Origin: Acidobacteriota bacterium
Lineage (GTDB): Bacteria; Acidobacteriota; Vicinamibacteria; Vicinamibacterales; JAFNAJ01
Direction: 5' to 3'
Length of the DNA stretch: 64,000 nucleotides
Assembly: GCA_023384575.1 (NCBI GenBank)
Contig: JAHDVP010000001.1
Coordinates: forward strand, 119,138-183,137
Shown: piece after piece, positions 17,894 through 26,889 of the stretch
Position numbering within the stretch: the stretch's first letter is position 1
Layout of the letters: each line of letters starts with the position of its first letter
Notes under the pieces: model-generated
Database searches by the model: none
What the model was told of the DNA's origin: nothing
What the model saw: only the letters and a program-made list of their open reading frames with translations
Position numbers and translations under genes: made by a program

Positions 17894-18501
17894 TGGCGAC
17901 TCCGGCGCGTTCGGCCCCGCCCGATCCCGCACTCTCTTTTCGCGTGGCTGCCGCGGCCGACGCAGGAACGATTCACGCGCTCATCGAGGCCAGCCTCGAC
18001 GAGGGGCACCTGCTGCCCCGCACGCTCGACGACGTTCGCGCGCACGCACCACGGTTCCAGGTGGTCGAGGACGAGGGCGTCGTCGTCGCCTGCGCCGAGC
18101 TGGCGCCGCTCAGCGCCGCGGTGGCCGAGGTCCGATCGCTCGTCGTCTCGGCGGCCTACCGCGGACGCGGCCTCGGTCCAGCGCTCGTCGAACGGCTGCG
18201 TCAGCAGGCGCGTGTCGACGGGTACGCGACGCTCTGCGCGTTCACCCACGAGCCGAGCCACTTCGTGCGCCTCGGCTTCTCGATCGTGCCGCACGTCTGG
18301 TTCCCGGAGAAGGTCGCCATCGACTGCACCGCGTGCCCGAAGTTCCGGCAGTGCGGCCAGCACGCGATGGCGCTGCCGCTCGACGGGGTGTCGCTCGCCG
18401 CGCCGCACGGCAGCCACACGCGGCTGCCGATCACCCTCGCGCGTCGGGGCCTGCCGGCCGCGCTGCCGCGCGGGGCTGCGCGGTTGAAGGTCATCGCGTG
18501 A
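17893..18501 (+). CDS. argA: Short GNAT-type N-acetylglutamate synthase
   Basis: A 202-residue GNAT acetyltransferase. The acetyl-CoA site is YRGRGLGPALVERL (about 89-102). A cysteine cluster DCTACPKFRQCGQHAM near residues 145-160 is shared with the short ArgA enzymes of actinobacteria and relatives and may bind metal. It would acetylate glutamate from acetyl-CoA to start or replenish the cycle. It overlaps argD by one base and argJ by four. Presence alongside argJ is common in organisms using ArgJ recycling. A GTG one codon earlier is an alternative start. The C-terminal 40 residues beyond the GNAT fold are of unknown role. Confidence 0.85.
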   Translation: MATPARSAPPDPALSFRVAAAADAGTIHALIEASLDEGHLLPRTLDDVRAHAPRFQVVEDEGVVVACAELAPLSAAVAEVRSLVVSAAYRGRGLGPALVERLRQQARVDGYATLCAFTHEPSHFVRLGFSIVPHVWFPEKVAIDCTACPKFRQCGQHAMALPLDGVSLAAPHGSHTRLPITLARRGLPAALPRGAARLKVIA

Positions 18502-19703
18502 CCGGCGCGCGAATCGACGGGGGTGTCACCGCGCCGCACGGCTTCATGGCGGCCGGTGTCTCGTGCGGCATCAAGGCGAAGGGCCTCGACCTCGCCCTCG
18601 TCGTCTCCGATCGCCAGGCGACCGCCGCCGGGGTGTTCACGACGAACCTGGCCGTAGCGGCACCGGTGGTCGTCTCGCGCGAGCATCTCGACAGCTCCGG
18701 CGGCCAGGCACGCGCCATCGTCGTCAACAGCGGGTGCGCCAACGCGTGCACGGGGCCGGGAGGACTCGAGGCAGCCCGCCTGATGGCCGCCGAGACCGCC
18801 CGGGCCGTCGGGTGCGACATCGAAGAGGTGCTCGTCGCCTCGACCGGCGTGATTGGCGTGGCACTCGATCGGCTCAAGGTGACGTCTGGCGTGATCGACG
18901 CCCACGGCACGCTCGGGCGCGACGGGCACACGGCCGCCTCGCTCGCCATCATGACGACCGACCCGTTTCCGAAGGAGGCCGCCGTCGAGGCGCATCTCGC
19001 CGGCGGCGTCGTGCGTATCGGCGGCATGGCCAAGGGTTCGGGCATGATCGAGCCCAGCATGGCGACGATGCTGGCGTTGCTGACGACGGACGCGTCGCTG
19101 GCGCCCGGCCTGCTCGGCCGCGCGCTCGGCGCCGCGGTGGAGGACACGTTCAACGCCATCACGGTCGACGGCGAGTGCTCGACCAACGACTCGGTGTTCC
19201 TGCTGGCCAACGGCGCGTCGGGCGTCACGGTCGGCGACGACGAGTTCGACGTGTTCGTCGACGCGCTGCGCGAGGTGTGCCTCGCCCTGGCGCTCGGCAT
19301 CGTCCGTGGCGGTGAGGGCGCGACGAAGCTCGTCACGGTCGTGGTCACCGGCGCGGCCTCGTACGCCGACGCGCGGCGCGCCGCGCGGGCCATCGCGAAC
19401 TCGCTGCTCGTGAAGACGGCCGTGCACGGCGGCGACCCGAACTGGGGGCGCCTCGTGGCCGTGGCGGGCCGCTCGGGCGTCGCCTTCACCCTGGAGCGCG
19501 CGAAGGTTCGCATCGGCGACGTGGTGCTCTTCGAGGACGGCCGTCCGTTCGACGAGCGGGCCGCGCGGGCCGCGTCCGTCCTCGCCTCGACCGACGTCGA
19601 GCTCGGCGTCGACCTCGGCACCGGAGGACGCCACGAAGCGACCATGTGGACGTGCGACCTGTCGGCCGACTACGTCCGCATCAACGCGGACTACCGGACG
19701 TGA
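18498..19703 (+). CDS. argJ: Ornithine acetyltransferase / N-acetylglutamate synthase ArgJ
   Basis: A 401-residue Ntn-type enzyme that moves the acetyl group from acetylornithine to glutamate. The self-cleavage site is visible as MATMLALLTTD, where T190 becomes the N-terminal nucleophile of the beta chain; GGMAKGSGMIEPSM just before it is the conserved alpha-chain end. HGGDPNWGRLVA is another family motif. The start is a GTG overlapping the previous stop as GTGA. Whether it is mono- or bifunctional cannot be read from sequence, but a separate ArgA suggests the transfer reaction is its main job. Confidence 0.96.
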   Translation: MTGARIDGGVTAPHGFMAAGVSCGIKAKGLDLALVVSDRQATAAGVFTTNLAVAAPVVVSREHLDSSGGQARAIVVNSGCANACTGPGGLEAARLMAAETARAVGCDIEEVLVASTGVIGVALDRLKVTSGVIDAHGTLGRDGHTAASLAIMTTDPFPKEAAVEAHLAGGVVRIGGMAKGSGMIEPSMATMLALLTTDASLAPGLLGRALGAAVEDTFNAITVDGECSTNDSVFLLANGASGVTVGDDEFDVFVDALREVCLALALGIVRGGEGATKLVTVVVTGAASYADARRAARAIANSLLVKTAVHGGDPNWGRLVAVAGRSGVAFTLERAKVRIGDVVLFEDGRPFDERAARAASVLASTDVELGVDLGTGGRHEATMWTCDLSADYVRINADYRT

Positions 19704-19714
19704 GCCAAAGGCCC

Positions 19715-20653
19715 ATGAAGAAGGACTTCCTGTCGATTCTCGATCTCGACGCCGAGACGCTGGCCGTCTGCCTGAACCTCTCGGCCGAACTGAAGCGCGA
19801 CCGCGGGCTCGGTCGACGCGCCCCGTCGGCCGACGCGCTCGGCGGCCGCCACGTGGCGCTCCTCTTCGAGAAACCGTCGCTGCGGACCCGGTCGACCTTC
19901 GAGATTGCGATCCGCGAGCTCGGCGGCGAGGTGATCTCCCCTGCGCAGGACGCCACGCTCGGCGGGCGCGAGTCGATTGCCGACGTCGCGCGCAATCTCG
20001 AGCGCTGGGTGGCCGCCGTGGTCATCCGCACCTTCGCGCAGGCGAAACTGGAGGCGTTCGCGGCTGCCGCGGCCCGGCTGCACGTGGTCAACGCACTCAC
20101 GAACGAGGAACATCCCTGTCAGGCTCTTGCCGATTGCCTCACGTTGCGCGAGCACTGGAACACGCTGCCCGGGCGCACGCTGGCCTTCGTGGGCGACGGC
20201 AACAACGTCGCCGCGTCGCTCGCGCAGGCATGCCTGATGCTCGGCATCAGCGTGCACGTGGCATCGCCGGCCGGCTACGACCTGCCCCCCGACGTCGTCG
20301 CGGCGGCGGCGGCCGTGGCCCGTGGCGGGGCGACGCTGACCTCGTTCCGCGATCCGCACGAGGCCGTGCGCGAGACCGACGCGGTCTACACCGACGTCTG
20401 GACGTCGATGGGACAGGAGGCCGAGAACGCCGCCCGCCGCGTGGCGTTCGCGCCGTACCGCGTCGATGCCGACCTCATGGCGTCGGCCCGGCCCGGCGCG
20501 ATCTTCATGCACTGCCTGCCGGCGCACCGCGGCGACGAGGTCACCGACGAGGTGATCGACGGCCCGGCGTCGGTGGTCTTCGATCAGGCCGAGAACCGGC
20601 TGCACACGCAGAAGGCGCTCCTGCAGATGCTCGTGGCGCCGGAGTCGATCTGA
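19715..20653 (+). CDS. argF: Ornithine carbamoyltransferase
   Basis: A 312-residue carbamoyltransferase making citrulline from ornithine. Motifs in order: SLRTRSTFE (carbamoyl-phosphate binding), HPCQALAD, DVWTSMGQE and FMHCLPAHRG (ornithine-binding Cys loop). These fit ornithine rather than acetylornithine carbamoyltransferase. I chose ATG 19715, with AAAGG upstream; a GTG at 19700 overlaps the argJ stop as GTGA, the arrangement used by argJ, and is a real alternative adding five residues. Its stop overlaps the following small gene. Confidence 0.95.
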   Translation: MKKDFLSILDLDAETLAVCLNLSAELKRDRGLGRRAPSADALGGRHVALLFEKPSLRTRSTFEIAIRELGGEVISPAQDATLGGRESIADVARNLERWVAAVVIRTFAQAKLEAFAAAAARLHVVNALTNEEHPCQALADCLTLREHWNTLPGRTLAFVGDGNNVAASLAQACLMLGISVHVASPAGYDLPPDVVAAAAAVARGGATLTSFRDPHEAVRETDAVYTDVWTSMGQEAENAARRVAFAPYRVDADLMASARPGAIFMHCLPAHRGDEVTDEVIDGPASVVFDQAENRLHTQKALLQMLVAPESI

Positions 20654-20874
20654 TGCTGAAGGGCTCGCGCGAGGGCGTTCTGGTGAGAGTCCAGCCGCTC
20701 AGTATCCACGGCCAGGTGTCGCTCGACGTGCACTACCGCTTCGAGGACGACGCCGACGGCCAGGTGCGCGTGGCCCGCATCGGGCCGGAAGCGGTGTCTG
20801 CGGCGCTCGAGCCGGGCGACCGCGTTCGGCTCGAGTTCCTCCTCGGCGTCGTCACGAGCGTGACGAAGGCGTAG
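20653..20874 (+). CDS. Small conserved-looking protein at the end of the arg operon
   Basis: A 73-residue protein translated from an ATG that overlaps the argF stop (TGATG). The reading frame has the codon bias of the operon. The sequence alternates hydrophobic and charged residues (VLVRVQPLSIHGQVSLDVHY, DRVRLEFLLGVVTSVTKA), suggesting a small all-beta fold; there is no signal peptide, membrane helix or metal motif. No family is recognised. Position implies co-expression with arginine synthesis, perhaps as a regulator or enzyme partner, but this is inference only. Confidence 0.7.
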   Translation: MLKGSREGVLVRVQPLSIHGQVSLDVHYRFEDDADGQVRVARIGPEAVSAALEPGDRVRLEFLLGVVTSVTKA

Positions 20875-20886
20875 ACCGCGGCGCGG

Positions 20887-22782
20887 TCATGAGCCCCGCG
20901 GCGGGAACCGCAGTCGTCGGTGGATGCTCTGGAAACGAGGGTGCTGGCGGAGGGGATCGAACCAGGGGCTGACGTGCAACAGCACGAGGTAGGGGTCGCG
21001 GCCCTCGAGCGCTCGGTCGAGAGCGTCGAGCGCCTGCTCCGCCTGTCCGACGTCGGTCCGCGCGATCGCGACGATGACGTCCGGTACGTGTCGAGCCTCT
21101 GCCGTCAGCGCGAGACCGGCGAGAATCGCGTGGGCCTCGGCGGTACGGCCGAGGCGACCGAGGGCCATGGCCCTGAAAGCCTGCTGGAGCGGGTCATCAC
21201 CCACGATGGCAATCGCGCGTTCGGCGGCATGCAACGACTGCTCGTACTGACCCAGCTGAATCGACGCGAGCGTGAGGTGCTCGTCACCCCGCACGTCGAA
21301 AGGGTCGAGATCGATCATGCTGCGCGCAATGGCAGCGGCATCCGCAAAGCGACGAGCGTTGAAGGTGATGGCTGCGGCCGCGTCGTGGCTCGCGAGAGCG
21401 ACAGGATCGACCGTGAGCGCGTGCGCGACGTGCTGCTCTGCCTCCTCGAACCTGCCCATTGCCGCGCAGAACAAGGCGTACCACCGGCGCGCGCGTGCGT
21501 GGTCCGGATTCAGCTCGAGGGCCCGTCGAAACGCCAGGTCGGCGCGCTCCCAGTCCCAGTCGCCGTAGTAGGCGACAAACGCCAGCGACGTGTGCGCGTC
21601 GGGCAACGCGCCATCGAGCTCGATCGCCCTGAGGGCATGGTGCCTGGCCAGGCGCAGCGACTCGCCTGGCGACAGGCTGTCGTTGATCGTGTAGTAGTCG
21701 GCAAGCCCGGAGTGCGAGGGCGCATGGCGGTCGTCGAGCGCGAGGGCCTGCTCGAAGTACGCCCGCGCCCGCGCGAAGTCCGCCTCGGTTGCGCGTGAGA
21801 GGTGATACCGGCCCTTCATGTAGGCCTCCCACACCGGGGCACGGGCCGGTGCAGCCTGTCGTACGGGTGGAGCCGTGGGCGCGAGCTGCCGGTGAATCGC
21901 CCTCGCTGCCGTGTGCGCCACCTCGGCGGCGAGCGCCAGCCCATCGTCCGCTTCCCGTTCGTAGCTCTCGGCCCACAGGTGCCGGTCGCTCGTCGCGTCG
22001 ATCATCTGGAGCGTCGTCTTGATGCGGCGGCCGTCACGCAGGATGGCGCCCTCGATGACGATGTCCGCGTTCAGCTCGCGGGCGATTTCCGGCAGCCGTT
22101 TCTCGGTGCGGCGGTACTGCATCGAGGACGTCCGCGAGATGACGCGGAGGTGGTCGAGCCGATAGAGCTCGGTGATGAGCGCGTCGGCCAGGGTGAACGC
22201 CACGTAGTCGTCGGCGTCGGACGACGCCTGGGGGCCGGCGACGACAAACGGCAGCACCGCCACCGACCGCACCTCAGGCGGCCCGGCCAGCTCGCGCGGC
22301 CTGAGCGCGACGCCCAGCACCGCAGCCGCCACGACGACGAGCGCAACGAGCCCGGGTACCCACCGGGTCCGGGCCCTCCGTGCCTCGTCGGCGACGGGAC
22401 GACTGGCGACCCCCTCTTCGAGGGAAGCCGACGCAGCCTCGGGCAGCTCCACGGCAACGAGCAGACGGTAGCCGCGCTTTGGCAGCGTCTCGATGAAGCG
22501 CGGCGCGTCCGCGGAGTCGCCGAGCGCCGCGCGCAGCCGCTTCATGGCCGAATTGAGTCCACGTTCGAAGTCGACGAACGTGTCGGCGGGCCAGAGCTCG
22601 CGACGCAACTCGTCGCGTGTGACCAGGTCGCCGCGCGCCTCAACGAGCCGCTGGAGGATGCGGATGGGCTGGCCGCTCAACCGGACACGACGCCCGGCCT
22701 TGCGCAGTTCGCCCGCGCGGATGTCGAACTCGAAGACACCGAAACGCGCAAGCCGCGCAGTGGGTCGGGATCCCTCAGGCAT
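20887..22782 (-). CDS. CadC-like winged-helix transmembrane regulator with TolB-like and TPR domains
   Basis: A 631-residue protein. Residues about 12-110 form an OmpR/CadC-type winged helix (ELWPADTFVDFERGLNSAMK, FIETLPKRGYRLLV). One membrane helix follows at about 142-160 (LVALVVVAAAVLGVAL), then a TolB-like domain starting SVAVLPFVVAG (about 173-300) and TPR repeats to the end. This layout places DNA binding in the cytoplasm and TPRs outside the membrane, a one-component membrane regulator common in Acidobacteriota. It is convergent with the arg operon, 12 bp from its last gene. Target genes are unknown. Confidence 0.9.
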   Translation of the reverse strand: MPEGSRPTARLARFGVFEFDIRAGELRKAGRRVRLSGQPIRILQRLVEARGDLVTRDELRRELWPADTFVDFERGLNSAMKRLRAALGDSADAPRFIETLPKRGYRLLVAVELPEAASASLEEGVASRPVADEARRARTRWVPGLVALVVVAAAVLGVALRPRELAGPPEVRSVAVLPFVVAGPQASSDADDYVAFTLADALITELYRLDHLRVISRTSSMQYRRTEKRLPEIARELNADIVIEGAILRDGRRIKTTLQMIDATSDRHLWAESYEREADDGLALAAEVAHTAARAIHRQLAPTAPPVRQAAPARAPVWEAYMKGRYHLSRATEADFARARAYFEQALALDDRHAPSHSGLADYYTINDSLSPGESLRLARHHALRAIELDGALPDAHTSLAFVAYYGDWDWERADLAFRRALELNPDHARARRWYALFCAAMGRFEEAEQHVAHALTVDPVALASHDAAAAITFNARRFADAAAIARSMIDLDPFDVRGDEHLTLASIQLGQYEQSLHAAERAIAIVGDDPLQQAFRAMALGRLGRTAEAHAILAGLALTAEARHVPDVIVAIARTDVGQAEQALDALDRALEGRDPYLVLLHVSPWFDPLRQHPRFQSIHRRLRFPPRGS

Positions 22783-23051
22783 GGTGCGGGCCCAATGGAG
22801 CAGCCATGGTGGAACTGATGCGTCATCCTACTACAAGGACTCGTAGGGCCCCCGGGGACCGTGTCAGGTCGACGCTCCTGTCACATCTACACACAAGCGG
22901 TTTATTTGCAGCATGTTACAGTGACACACAGGTTTCGCCCCTCGTCCATTGACGGGCTGGCGGTTAGCGGTCACTGTCCAGGCCACAGCTCATCAGCACC
23001 GGCATCCGGCCGTCCTCCACGCAGGTTGGGGGCGCCACGAGGGAGCATGCC

Positions 23052-25382
23052 ATGGCCTGGATCGAAACTGTTCGCCTCCGACAACTCACGGCCGGCGCGG
23101 TCCTGAGCGCCGCTTGGGCGCTGCTGGTCCCGGTCTCCGATGCCCAGACGCCGCAGGTGTCCGACCCAGTGCGCCCCTCGATGAGAGTGGCCGTTGAGGT
23201 CGCGGACGCCCAGGCCCTGCCGCCGCCAGAGTGCGGCGACGGCACCAGGTTCACCGTGCCCCTGCCGGCCCGCGACGGCATCGCCGACTCGCTCGAACTG
23301 CCGAACGGCTGCCGCATCTACGCCCTGTTCGTCTCCGGCTACTCCCGTAATCCGTCATTGGACGAGCTCACCTTCTACAACGCGGCGAAGTTCGTCATGG
23401 AACATGACGGCTACGTGCACTGGGCCTGGTGGAACAACGTGCTCAAGCCGTATCTCGGCGGGCCGGTGCGGCCGGGCCTGACCTTCACCAACCCTCTGAC
23501 TGGCGTGGTCCAGCCTCCGACGCCAGGTGGCGTGACGGCAGGAGCCGGTTTCGTACCGCCCGTGCACGAGCTCGACATCCAGCCGAAGGCGGTCCCGGAA
23601 GACGACTTCCACTTCCAGGCCGATGCCCGGCTGCTGCTCCGGGCCATCCGTCAGCACAATCCCGACGCGATCATCGTCGTGGCCGGCCACAGCATGGGCG
23701 GCAACGCCGTGGCGAGGCTCGGCACGGTCCGCGATGTCGACATCGACCTGCTCGCCCCGATCGATCCCGTGGGCAATCGCAGTTCGCCGGTCGGACGCCC
23801 CACGGTGGCCGATCCGCGTCCCGATCGCACCTACAACTGGACGCGGTGGCGGGCCACCCGGGAGTTCCGCGGGTTTCGCATGCGCGACTGCGTGCGCAAC
23901 GCCATCGGCGTCTGTCAGAACTTCGGCACCGTCCTGCGGCCGGAGTATCGATGCCGCAATCTCGATCCCCTGCTGACGAGCCCGCCTCCATTTCCCGGAT
24001 CGTTGGTACCGCTTCGCTGTCCCGGCCCGTGGGTCGACACTGGCGTCAGGCTCCAGTTCGGCGGCAACGTGAAGCGGCTGTACCATCGGTGGCAGAACGA
24101 GACGATCTTTCCGTTCGACTATCAGACCCACGAGATCTACGTGCATCACGCTCCGCGAAGCCAGGCGAGCGTGACGGGCTCACGCAACTATCAGGCTCCG
24201 GTCGTCACCTGTGCCGCTGGCGCCGACCCGCGTGATCCCAGGCGAGAGTGCAGCGCGACCGATGGCCACGCCGAGATCGTCGGCATGCGCACCCAGACCG
24301 AGGGCCAGCCGAACCCGCCCGGTCCCAACGTTCCCGTGGCGCCGATCGGCGTTCAAGCCCTGGCGTGGCCCACGACGGCCGTCGGGCGCCGCGAGAAGCT
24401 CATCGAGATGCGATACGCGGACGACACCTGGGCCCATCGTCCCCTCGACCCGAACCTGTGCCTCGTCTCGAGCGACCTCGTGGCGATCATCGGACACCTG
24501 CTCGACGAACAGGTGGTCCCTTCGGGACCCACGACGACCGCCACGCCGATTCCCGCGTCGAACGACCACGGCTGGCACAACGAAGACGTCCTCGTGCAGC
24601 TCACGGCGACGACCGGCGCCGGACTGGCAATCACCGGCATCGAGTACGCGATGAGCGGGGCGCAGCCGCAAGGCGCGACGATCGCCGACGGCAGTGCCGT
24701 CGCGGTGACGATCGTCGAGGAGGGCGACACCACCATCACCTTCTTCGCCCGCGACAACGGTGGCGGGGTCGAACAGCCGCAGTCGATCACGATTCGCCTC
24801 GACAAGACGCCGCCCACGATGGTCGCGACGGTCGATCCGGCGCCGAACGAGCATGGTTGGCACCGAAGCGACGTCACGGTCTCGTTCGCGGCGGAAGACA
24901 CCCTGTCGGGTGTCGACTCGGTGAGTGAGCCCGTGACCATCGTGGAAGAAGGCGCCGGTCGTGAGGTCGTCGGCATGGCCACCGACCTCGCGGGCAACAC
25001 CTCCGCCGTTGTCGTGACGATCGACCTCGACCGGACGCCGCCAGTGCTGACGGGGCTTCCGAGCGACGGCTGCGTGCTCTGGCCGCCGAACGGGCAACTC
25101 GTGCACGTCGCGTCGGTCGGGGCGACCGACGCGTTGTCGGGCATCGCGGGCACCGTCGCCGTCGCCGCGACGAGCAACGAGGCGGCGGACGCGCGGGGGG
25201 CCGGCCGGCCCGGTCTCGATGACATCGTCATCGACGAGGGGCACGTGCGCCTGCGCGCGCGGCGGACGGGCGGCGGCGACGGCCGTGTCTACCACATCGA
25301 GGCGATGGTCCGTGACCGTGCAGACCACGTCACGACCGGGACCGCGGTGTGCACCGTGCCGCACGACCAGCGCGGCAGGTGA
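23052..25382 (+). CDS. Secreted lipase/esterase-like alpha/beta hydrolase with Ig-like repeats
   Basis: A 776-residue secreted protein. A signal peptide (about 1-31, ending VSDAQ) precedes a hydrolase domain in which GHSMGG places the nucleophile at S214, with preceding VVAGHSMGGNAVARLG typical of lipases. From about residue 490 two similar Ig-like modules follow, each opening with HGWHNEDV or HGWHRSDV and containing VTIVEEG; a last beta module begins PPVLTGLPSDGCVLWPPNGQ. Such modules occur in adhesive or cell-surface enzymes. Overall it resembles triacylglycerol lipases only around the catalytic serine, so the substrate is uncertain. Acid and histidine partners were not assigned. Confidence 0.75.
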   Translation: MAWIETVRLRQLTAGAVLSAAWALLVPVSDAQTPQVSDPVRPSMRVAVEVADAQALPPPECGDGTRFTVPLPARDGIADSLELPNGCRIYALFVSGYSRNPSLDELTFYNAAKFVMEHDGYVHWAWWNNVLKPYLGGPVRPGLTFTNPLTGVVQPPTPGGVTAGAGFVPPVHELDIQPKAVPEDDFHFQADARLLLRAIRQHNPDAIIVVAGHSMGGNAVARLGTVRDVDIDLLAPIDPVGNRSSPVGRPTVADPRPDRTYNWTRWRATREFRGFRMRDCVRNAIGVCQNFGTVLRPEYRCRNLDPLLTSPPPFPGSLVPLRCPGPWVDTGVRLQFGGNVKRLYHRWQNETIFPFDYQTHEIYVHHAPRSQASVTGSRNYQAPVVTCAAGADPRDPRRECSATDGHAEIVGMRTQTEGQPNPPGPNVPVAPIGVQALAWPTTAVGRREKLIEMRYADDTWAHRPLDPNLCLVSSDLVAIIGHLLDEQVVPSGPTTTATPIPASNDHGWHNEDVLVQLTATTGAGLAITGIEYAMSGAQPQGATIADGSAVAVTIVEEGDTTITFFARDNGGGVEQPQSITIRLDKTPPTMVATVDPAPNEHGWHRSDVTVSFAAEDTLSGVDSVSEPVTIVEEGAGREVVGMATDLAGNTSAVVVTIDLDRTPPVLTGLPSDGCVLWPPNGQLVHVASVGATDALSGIAGTVAVAATSNEAADARGAGRPGLDDIVIDEGHVRLRARRTGGGDGRVYHIEAMVRDRADHVTTGTAVCTVPHDQRGR

Positions 25383-25448
25383 TCGTCTGGGGAGCCCGCT
25401 GTGCCCTGACACCCTGGTCGAGTATCCTCTGGTCCGGGAGGAACTGCC

Positions 25449-26750
25449 ATGGCTCGATCGGACGGCCGCCGCCGCACCGTCTCGCGCCGCGACTTCGCGC
25501 GGCTGTTCGGCGCCGGCGGGTCGGCGGCGCTCTTCGCCCGCTCGCTCTGGGCGCGCGAGACGGGGCCGACGCCGGCGCTGCCGGCGCGCCCACCCGCGAG
25601 CGAGGCCGACTGGGCGGCCGTGCGCGCGCAGTTCGTCATGCCGCCCGACCTGGCGGTGATGAACGCCGCCAATCTCTGCCCGGCTTCCCGGCCCGTGGTC
25701 GACGCGCTCACGCGCGAGACACGCAGCGTCGACGAGGACCCCTCGCCGATGAACCGCGCACGGCTCGGCGCCGAACGCGAGCAGACCCGAAGGGCGTTGG
25801 CCGAGTACCTGCACGCCAACCCGGACGAGATCGTCATCACGCGCAACACCAGCGAGTCGAACAACCTGGTCTCGAACGGGCTCGACCTCGGCCCCGGCGA
25901 CGAGGTCGTGGTCTTCGGCGACAACCACCCGAGCAACCTGGAGGCGTGGCAGGCCAAGGCCACGCGCTTCGGCTACTCGGTGGTCGTCGTCGAGCCGCGC
26001 CACCCGCATCCTGGGCCTGACTACTACATCGATCGGTTCACACGCGCGATGACGGCCCGCACGAAGCTGCTCGCGTTCACGCATCTGACGAACACCGTGG
26101 GCGACCTCTTCCCGGCGGCCGAGTTGTGCCGTCTGGCCCGTGGCCGCGGCGTGCTCACGCTGGTGGATGGCGCGCAGAGCCTCGGCCTGATGCGGGTCGA
26201 CCTCGCCGCCATGCAGCCCGACTTCTACTCCGGCAGCGCTCACAAGTGGCCCTGCGGCGCTCGCGAGTGCGGCGTGCTGTACGTGCGCGCGGACGTGCAG
26301 GCGCGGCTCTGGCCGAGCATCTACAGCGCCTACCCGGGCCAGTCGGGCTTCTCGCGCACGTTCGAGGGCTTCGGCCAGCGCGACGAGGCGACGATGATCG
26401 CGTTTCGTGAGGCGCTCGCGTTTCAGACCGCCATCGGGATGGCCGCCATCGAAGCGCGATCCCGCGCGCTGGCGACGCAGCTGATGGAAGGGCTCGCAAG
26501 ATTGCCGGACGTGCGGGTCTGGACCTCGCCCGACCCGGCGCGTCGCGTGGCCGTGGTGTCGTTCCTTCCCGGCTCGCTCGACGCAGGTCGCCTGGCGGCG
26601 GCGCTGTACGAGCGCGATCGCATCGCGCTCGCGACGCGCGCCGGCAACGATCGCGGCGGCCTGCGCGCCTCGCCGCATCTCTACAATTCGCCAGCCGAAA
26701 TCGATCGGCTGCTCGCCGCGCTGGCGCGCTATCTCGAGACCGGCGTCTGA
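25449..26750 (+). CDS. Tat-exported class V aminotransferase-fold PLP enzyme
   Basis: A 433-residue PLP enzyme of the cysteine desulfurase/isopenicillin-N epimerase-like branch. ITRNTSESNNLV and LVDGAQSLGLMRVDL are family motifs and K266 in SAHKWPCG should bind PLP. The N-terminus has a twin-arginine motif SRRDFARLF followed by a hydrophobic stretch, so the folded holoenzyme is probably exported. GGGAGG upstream of the ATG supports the start, and TATCCT at 25423-25428 may be a -10 element. No catalytic Cys loop of a desulfurase is evident, so desulfurase activity is unlikely. Substrate unknown. Confidence 0.85.
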   Translation: MARSDGRRRTVSRRDFARLFGAGGSAALFARSLWARETGPTPALPARPPASEADWAAVRAQFVMPPDLAVMNAANLCPASRPVVDALTRETRSVDEDPSPMNRARLGAEREQTRRALAEYLHANPDEIVITRNTSESNNLVSNGLDLGPGDEVVVFGDNHPSNLEAWQAKATRFGYSVVVVEPRHPHPGPDYYIDRFTRAMTARTKLLAFTHLTNTVGDLFPAAELCRLARGRGVLTLVDGAQSLGLMRVDLAAMQPDFYSGSAHKWPCGARECGVLYVRADVQARLWPSIYSAYPGQSGFSRTFEGFGQRDEATMIAFREALAFQTAIGMAAIEARSRALATQLMEGLARLPDVRVWTSPDPARRVAVVSFLPGSLDAGRLAAALYERDRIALATRAGNDRGGLRASPHLYNSPAEIDRLLAALARYLETGV

Positions 26751-26889
26751 CGACCACGGTGGGGACGACGCCGGACACCCCGGCCGGCCCGACCGACGCG
26801 CTCAACGCGTCGCTGCGGCCGTCGGGTGGAAGATTGGGGACCAACGGCTGTCGAGGCGAGCAGGGAAGCGCGCACCGCCCTGACTCGCG

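Noticed and set aside
25449-26750. Cysteine desulfurase (IscS/SufS)
   Set aside because: PLP lysine motif and fold agree, but no catalytic Cys loop is visible and the Tat signal argues against a cytosolic sulfur-transfer role.
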